Assembly (NCBI GenBank): GCA_019635875.1
Contig: JAHBYP010000006.1
Span: 278,236 to 342,235, forward strand
Direction of reading: 5' to 3'
Origin: Alphaproteobacteria bacterium
GTDB taxonomy: Bacteria; Pseudomonadota; Alphaproteobacteria; Reyranellales; Reyranellaceae
DNA: 64,000 bases
The position numbers and the translations under genes are program-made. Below the pieces are notes generated by a model, which worked only from the letters and a program-made list of their open reading frames with translations, had not been told where the DNA came from and did no database searches. Shown here in pieces: positions 60,783-64,000 of the stretch (position 1 is its first letter; each line of letters begins with the position of its first letter).

Positions 60783-61394
60783 TTACGCCGCATGCTGCAG
60801 CGCGGCGCGTACCAGCGGCAGGCGATCGTTGCCGAAATACATGTCCGTGCCGTTGATATAGATGGTCGGGCTGCCGAAGCCGCCGCGCGCGATCAGCTCG
60901 TCGGTGTTGGCCTTCAGCCGGTCCTTGCAGGCCTGCTCGGCGATGCGCGCGAAGAATTCGGCGCGATCGAGGCTGACGCGCGCCAGGATGCCCTCGATCG
61001 CGGCGTCCTGCGAGATGTCGAGATCCTCACCCCAGTAGGCCTCGAAGACCGCGGTGGCGTAGGGCACCAGCAGGTCGCGCTCCATCGCCACGAGGGCGCC
61101 GCGCATGCACTTGACGCTGTTCACCGGAAAGACGCTGGGCGGCATCCGGATGCGCAGGCCATGGAGCCGCGCCCAGTCGGCGAGGTCCTTGAGCATGTAG
61201 CCGGCCTTGCGCGGGTTGGGGTTGGCCCGGTTCTGGTAGACCGTGTCGTTGACCGCGTTGAAGACGCCGCCGACCAGGATCGGCCTCCACTCGATGGCGA
61301 CGCCGAACTCGGCGGCCAGCGGCTGGACGGCGTGGAACGCCAGATAGGTCCACGGGCTGGAGCAGTCGAAGAAGAACTCGAGTCGCGCGGGCAT
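60783..61394 (-). CDS. 2-hydroxychromene-2-carboxylate isomerase family protein (DsbA-like fold)
   Basis: A 203-residue thioredoxin/DsbA-like fold enzyme. FFFDCSSPWTYLAFH is the active-site opening of the kappa-class GST/HCCA isomerase family, which isomerises hydroxychromene carboxylates in polycyclic aromatic breakdown using glutathione. GGFGSPTIYINGTDMYFGNDRL is its C-terminal signature. It stands apart from the aromatic operon at the start of the window, so an in-vivo aromatic role is not shown; general kappa-GST function is the alternative. Confidence 0.85.
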   Translation of the reverse strand: MPARLEFFFDCSSPWTYLAFHAVQPLAAEFGVAIEWRPILVGGVFNAVNDTVYQNRANPNPRKAGYMLKDLADWARLHGLRIRMPPSVFPVNSVKCMRGALVAMERDLLVPYATAVFEAYWGEDLDISQDAAIEGILARVSLDRAEFFARIAEQACKDRLKANTDELIARGGFGSPTIYINGTDMYFGNDRLPLVRAALQHAA

Positions 61395-61463
61395 GTGTCA
61401 GCCTGACATCGCCTCGCGGCGGTGTCGATGCTAGGATTCCGCACGCGGTCCGGGAGCGTCGCC

Positions 61464-61904
61464 ATGTTGTCTCGTGCCTTCCTGCCGATCCCTCTGCTGC
61501 TGGCGCTGGCCGCCTGCGAGACGGCGCCGCCGCCGGCTTCGGCGCAGCCGCCGCTGCAGCCGCGCGACGAGCCGCCGGCGCATGTCGTGTTCTTCGACAA
61601 GGGCGGCGTGCGGTTGGGCGCCACCGGCATCGCCACGATCAGGCAGGTGGCCGTCGAGGCGAAGAAGCCCGGGGTCAGGGCGGTCGAGATCACCGGCCAT
61701 ACCGATCGCGCCGGCAGCGACCGGATCAACGACGCGCTCTCGTTGCGCCGTGCGCGCGCCGTGCGCGAACGGCTGATCCGCGAGGGCGTGCCCGCGACCC
61801 TGATCAGCGCGCGCGGGCTGGGCCAGAGCAAGCCCTTCATGCAGACCGAGGACGGGGTCGGCCAGCCGGAGAACCGGCGCGCCGAGATCCTCATCACCCG
61901 CTGA
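61464..61904 (+). CDS. OmpA-domain lipoprotein
   Basis: A 146-residue lipoprotein with a LAAC lipobox (Cys18), a Pro-rich linker and an OmpA peptidoglycan-binding domain (EITGHTDRAGSDRINDALSLRRARAVRERLIREGVP). It is the third OmpA-domain gene in about 3.5 kb and is more diverged from the other two than they are from each other. ATG 61464 is preceded by GGGAG. Its last 11 bases overlap the convergent AidB-like gene. Confidence 0.85.
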   Translation: MLSRAFLPIPLLLALAACETAPPPASAQPPLQPRDEPPAHVVFFDKGGVRLGATGIATIRQVAVEAKKPGVRAVEITGHTDRAGSDRINDALSLRRARAVRERLIREGVPATLISARGLGQSKPFMQTEDGVGQPENRRAEILITR

Positions 61905-63564
61905 CTCCTGCGGCCGCCGGGGGCACGGGGTCGGCGCGCTCGACGATCGCCCTCGTGTCGATGCCGGCCGGCAGGGTGCCGAAGGCCTGGCCGCGGTCGC
62001 CCGAGATGCGCGAGGCAAGGAAGGCCTCGGCGACGGCGCCCGGTGCGTGGCGCACCAGCAGCGACGCCTGCAGGGCGAGCGCCAGCGCTTCGACCAGACG
62101 CCGCGCGCGCGCCTCGAGGTCGCTCATGTCCGACAGGCGGGCGCGCAGATCGTCGACGAAGGCGTCGAGGCGATAGTCGGCGCCGCGCGCCGGCGCGAGC
62201 TCGGCGAAGTACGCCTCGAGCGTCGCCGGCGCGCGGGCCACGGCGCGCAGCAGGTCGAGGCACTGCACGTTGCCCGAGCCCTCCCACACGGAGTTGACCG
62301 GCGCGTCGCGGTACAGGCGCGGCATGACGCTTTCCTCGACGAAGCCGTTGCCGCCCAGGCACTCCAGCGCCTCGGCGGCGACGTTGGGCGTGCGCTTGCA
62401 CAGCCAGTACTTGGCGACCGGCGTGGCGATGCGCGCGAACAGCGCCTGCGCCTCGCCGTCGGCCTCCTCGTCGAAGGCGCGGGCCACGCGCATCGACAGC
62501 ACTGTCGCGGCTTCCGATTCGACGGCGAGGTCGGCCAGCACGTTGGCCATCAGCGGCTGCTCGACCAGCCTGCGGCCGAAGGCGGAGCGGTCGCGGCAAT
62601 GGTTGATCGCCTGGGCCACGGCGTGGCGCGTCACCGCCGTGGCGCCCAGGGCGCAGTCGAGCCTGGTATGGCGCACCATCTCGATGATGGTCGGCACGCC
62701 GCGGCCCTCCTCGCCCAGCAGCCAGCCCAGCGCGTCGTCGAACTCGACCTCGGAGGAGGCGTTTGAGCGATTGCCGAGCTTGTCCTTGAGCCGCTGGATA
62801 TGAAAGCCGTTGCGGCTGCCGTCCGGCCGCCAGCGCGGCACGAGGAAGCACGACAGCCCGCCCGGCGCCTGGGCGAGCGCGAGGAAGGCATCGCACATGG
62901 GCGCCGAGCAGAACCATTTGTGGCCGATCAGCCGGTACTCGCCGCCCGGCCCGCCATTGCCCAGCGGCGCGGCCGAGGTCGTGTTGGCGCGCACGTCGGA
63001 GCCGCCCTGCTTCTCGGTCATCGCCATGCCGATGGTGGCGCCACGCTTCTGCGCCACCGGACGGGCCGACGGATCGTAGGCGTTGGCCAGCGCGCACGGC
63101 TCCCACTCGGCGGCGATCTGCGGCTGCGCGCGCAGCGCCGGGATCGAGGCGAAGGTCATGGTCACCGGGCAGGCCGGCCCGTCATTGGTCTGGTTGAAGG
63201 CAATGAACAGCGCGGCGCGCGCCACGTGCCGACCGCGCCTCGTCTCGGTCCACGGCAGGGAATGCAGGCCGTTCTCGATGGCCAGCGCCATGAGCTCGTG
63301 ATAGGCGGGATGGAACTCGACCTCGTCGACGCGGTTGCCGAAGCGGTCGTGCGTGCGCAGTTCGGGCCTGACGCGCTCCGCCAGCTCGGCGGCGCGGACC
63401 GTCGCCGCGGCGCCGCAGCGCGCGCCGAAGGCTGCGGCCCGTCCGGCGATCCAGCCGCCGCCCTCGCGCTCGATGGCCTCGACCAGGGCCCGGTCGCCCG
63501 TCACCACGTTGTAGTCCTCGAGCGGCCGCGCCTGGTTCTCGGCGCGCGTGCTGATGGCTGCCAT
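61894..63564 (-). CDS. AidB-like acyl-CoA dehydrogenase family protein
   Basis: A 556-residue flavoprotein close in length to E. coli AidB (541), an adaptive-response protein with acyl-CoA dehydrogenase fold that binds [19 protein letters not shown], the FAD loop, [22 protein letters not shown], and [33 protein letters not shown] are all strongly AidB-type. It may guard against alkylation damage or act on isovaleryl-CoA; the DNA-damage role is known in E. coli and not tested here. Divergent from the SPFH gene across about 115 bases. Confidence 0.9.
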   Translation of the reverse strand: MAAISTRAENQARPLEDYNVVTGDRALVEAIEREGGGWIAGRAAAFGARCGAAATVRAAELAERVRPELRTHDRFGNRVDEVEFHPAYHELMALAIENGLHSLPWTETRRGRHVARAALFIAFNQTNDGPACPVTMTFASIPALRAQPQIAAEWEPCALANAYDPSARPVAQKRGATIGMAMTEKQGGSDVRANTTSAAPLGNGGPGGEYRLIGHKWFCSAPMCDAFLALAQAPGGLSCFLVPRWRPDGSRNGFHIQRLKDKLGNRSNASSEVEFDDALGWLLGEEGRGVPTIIEMVRHTRLDCALGATAVTRHAVAQAINHCRDRSAFGRRLVEQPLMANVLADLAVESEAATVLSMRVARAFDEEADGEAQALFARIATPVAKYWLCKRTPNVAAEALECLGGNGFVEESVMPRLYRDAPVNSVWEGSGNVQCLDLLRAVARAPATLEAYFAELAPARGADYRLDAFVDDLRARLSDMSDLEARARRLVEALALALQASLLVRHAPGAVAEAFLASRISGDRGQAFGTLPAGIDTRAIVERADPVPPAAAGVSG

Positions 63565-63679
63565 GGCGGCCTCCCTGTCCCGTATCGGCGAGTCTCATAC
63601 CAGCGATAGGCGAATGGATGCTCATTTGCTACAGTGTCGCCCGTTCAGCGCCGACGGACGGCGCGTTGGGGAGGTGACA

Positions 63680-64000
63680 TTGACCGGCTTTACGATCTTC
63701 ATCCTCGTCCTCGTTCTGTTCGCCGTCCTGCTGCTGTTTCTGGGCGTCAAGCAGGTGCCGCAGGGGTGGAATTATACCGTCGAGCGGTTCGGCCGCTTCA
63801 CCGCCACGCTGACCCCCGGTCTGCGCTTCCTGGTGCCCTTCGTCGACAGCATCGGCAAGAAGGTCAACGTCCAGGAATCGGTGCTCGACATCCCCTCGCA
63901 GCAGGTGATCAGCAAGGACAACGCCATCGTCACGGTCGACGCCGTGGCCTTCTACCAGGTGATCGACGCCGCCAAGGCCGCCTACGAGGTGCGCGACCTC
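63680..64000 (+). CDS. SPFH/stomatin domain protein, N-terminal part (runs off the window)
   Basis: At least 107 residues: one N-terminal membrane span ([16 protein letters not shown]), then [68 protein letters not shown], the start of the SPFH domain in QmcA/stomatin-like inner-membrane proteins. TTG at 63680 is preferred because GGGGAGG is spaced correctly; a GTG at 63674 is too close to it. Partners such as NfeD would be expected beyond the window edge. Confidence 0.85.
   Translation, partial: MTGFTIFILVLVLFAVLLLFLGVKQVPQGWNYTVERFGRFTATLTPGLRFLVPFVDSIGKKVNVQESVLDIPSQQVISKDNAIVTVDAVAFYQVIDAAKAAYEVRDL

Overview
The window is about 64 kb of GC-rich DNA with densely packed genes and frequent 4-14 bp gene overlaps. 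Gene content points to an alphaproteobacterium of the Rhodospirillales/Hyphomicrobiales type: CaiB/BaiF CoA-transferase, acyl-CoA dehydrogenases, TRAP transporters, split indolepyruvate oxidoreductase, many SDRs and thioesterases, ParDE/VapBC modules and an IS427-type element. The genus cannot be fixed from this sequence alone; Reyranella-like soil heterotrophs would fit. No rRNA, CRISPR array, integrase or prophage was seen. There is one tRNA, tRNA-Glu(CTC).

Layout. 1-7.2 kb: an amidohydrolase fragment, an N-acyl-D-amino-acid deacylase, then an aromatic operon (SDR, 4-hydroxybenzoyl-CoA-type thioesterase, pobA, pcaH, pcaG) that could turn 4-hydroxybenzoyl-CoA into ring-opened carboxymuconate. 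7.4-13.6 kb: a complete TRAP transporter, tRNA-Glu, a sulfite-oxidase-fold molybdoenzyme, a toxin-antitoxin pair and an Ldh-family dehydrogenase. 13.6-26.8 kb: an EmrAB-like efflux pair, tandem Lin0512 paralogues, hydrolases, SDR, aminotransferase, acyl-CoA dehydrogenase, ParDE, and a MaoC/CoA-lyase pair. 26.9-27.7 kb: an IS427-type insertion sequence with a nonsense codon. 27.7-37.6 kb: a membrane protein, a CPA2 antiporter with two RCK domains, a P-type cation ATPase, a zinc alcohol dehydrogenase and a hybrid sensor kinase, with an FNR/FixK-like box upstream of the dehydrogenase-ATPase-antiporter run. 37.9-42.6 kb: a small biotinyl carrier, a DTW-domain protein, a DAO-type oxidase, an LLM flavoprotein and an orphan TRAP binding protein. 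42.7-49 kb: iorA-iorB-thioesterase operon and an MHYT-domain sensor kinase. 49-54.5 kb: hydratase, amidase, CaiB transferase, MBL hydrolase, SDR. 54.5-56.8 kb: a decayed accessory patch with an AT-richer lipoprotein, direct and inverted repeats, a binding-protein tail, a deleted vapC beside an intact vapB, and a truncated phage-type gene. 56.8-64 kb: enoyl-CoA hydratase, envelope genes including three OmpA-domain proteins, an isomerase, an AidB-like dehydrogenase and the start of an SPFH protein.

Three families of dispersed palindromic repeats occur between genes: five copies of a ~69-bp inverted repeat, three copies of a ~122-bp MITE-like element whose ends form part of the translation start region of two genes, and one perfect 25-bp-arm hairpin. 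I found no clear new defence or mobile system. The most interesting items are the MITE-like elements inside the ior operon, the decayed island bounded by repeats, the vapC deletion with a preserved operator, the tandem Lin0512 pair, and the FNR-like box before the transport/dehydrogenase cluster.
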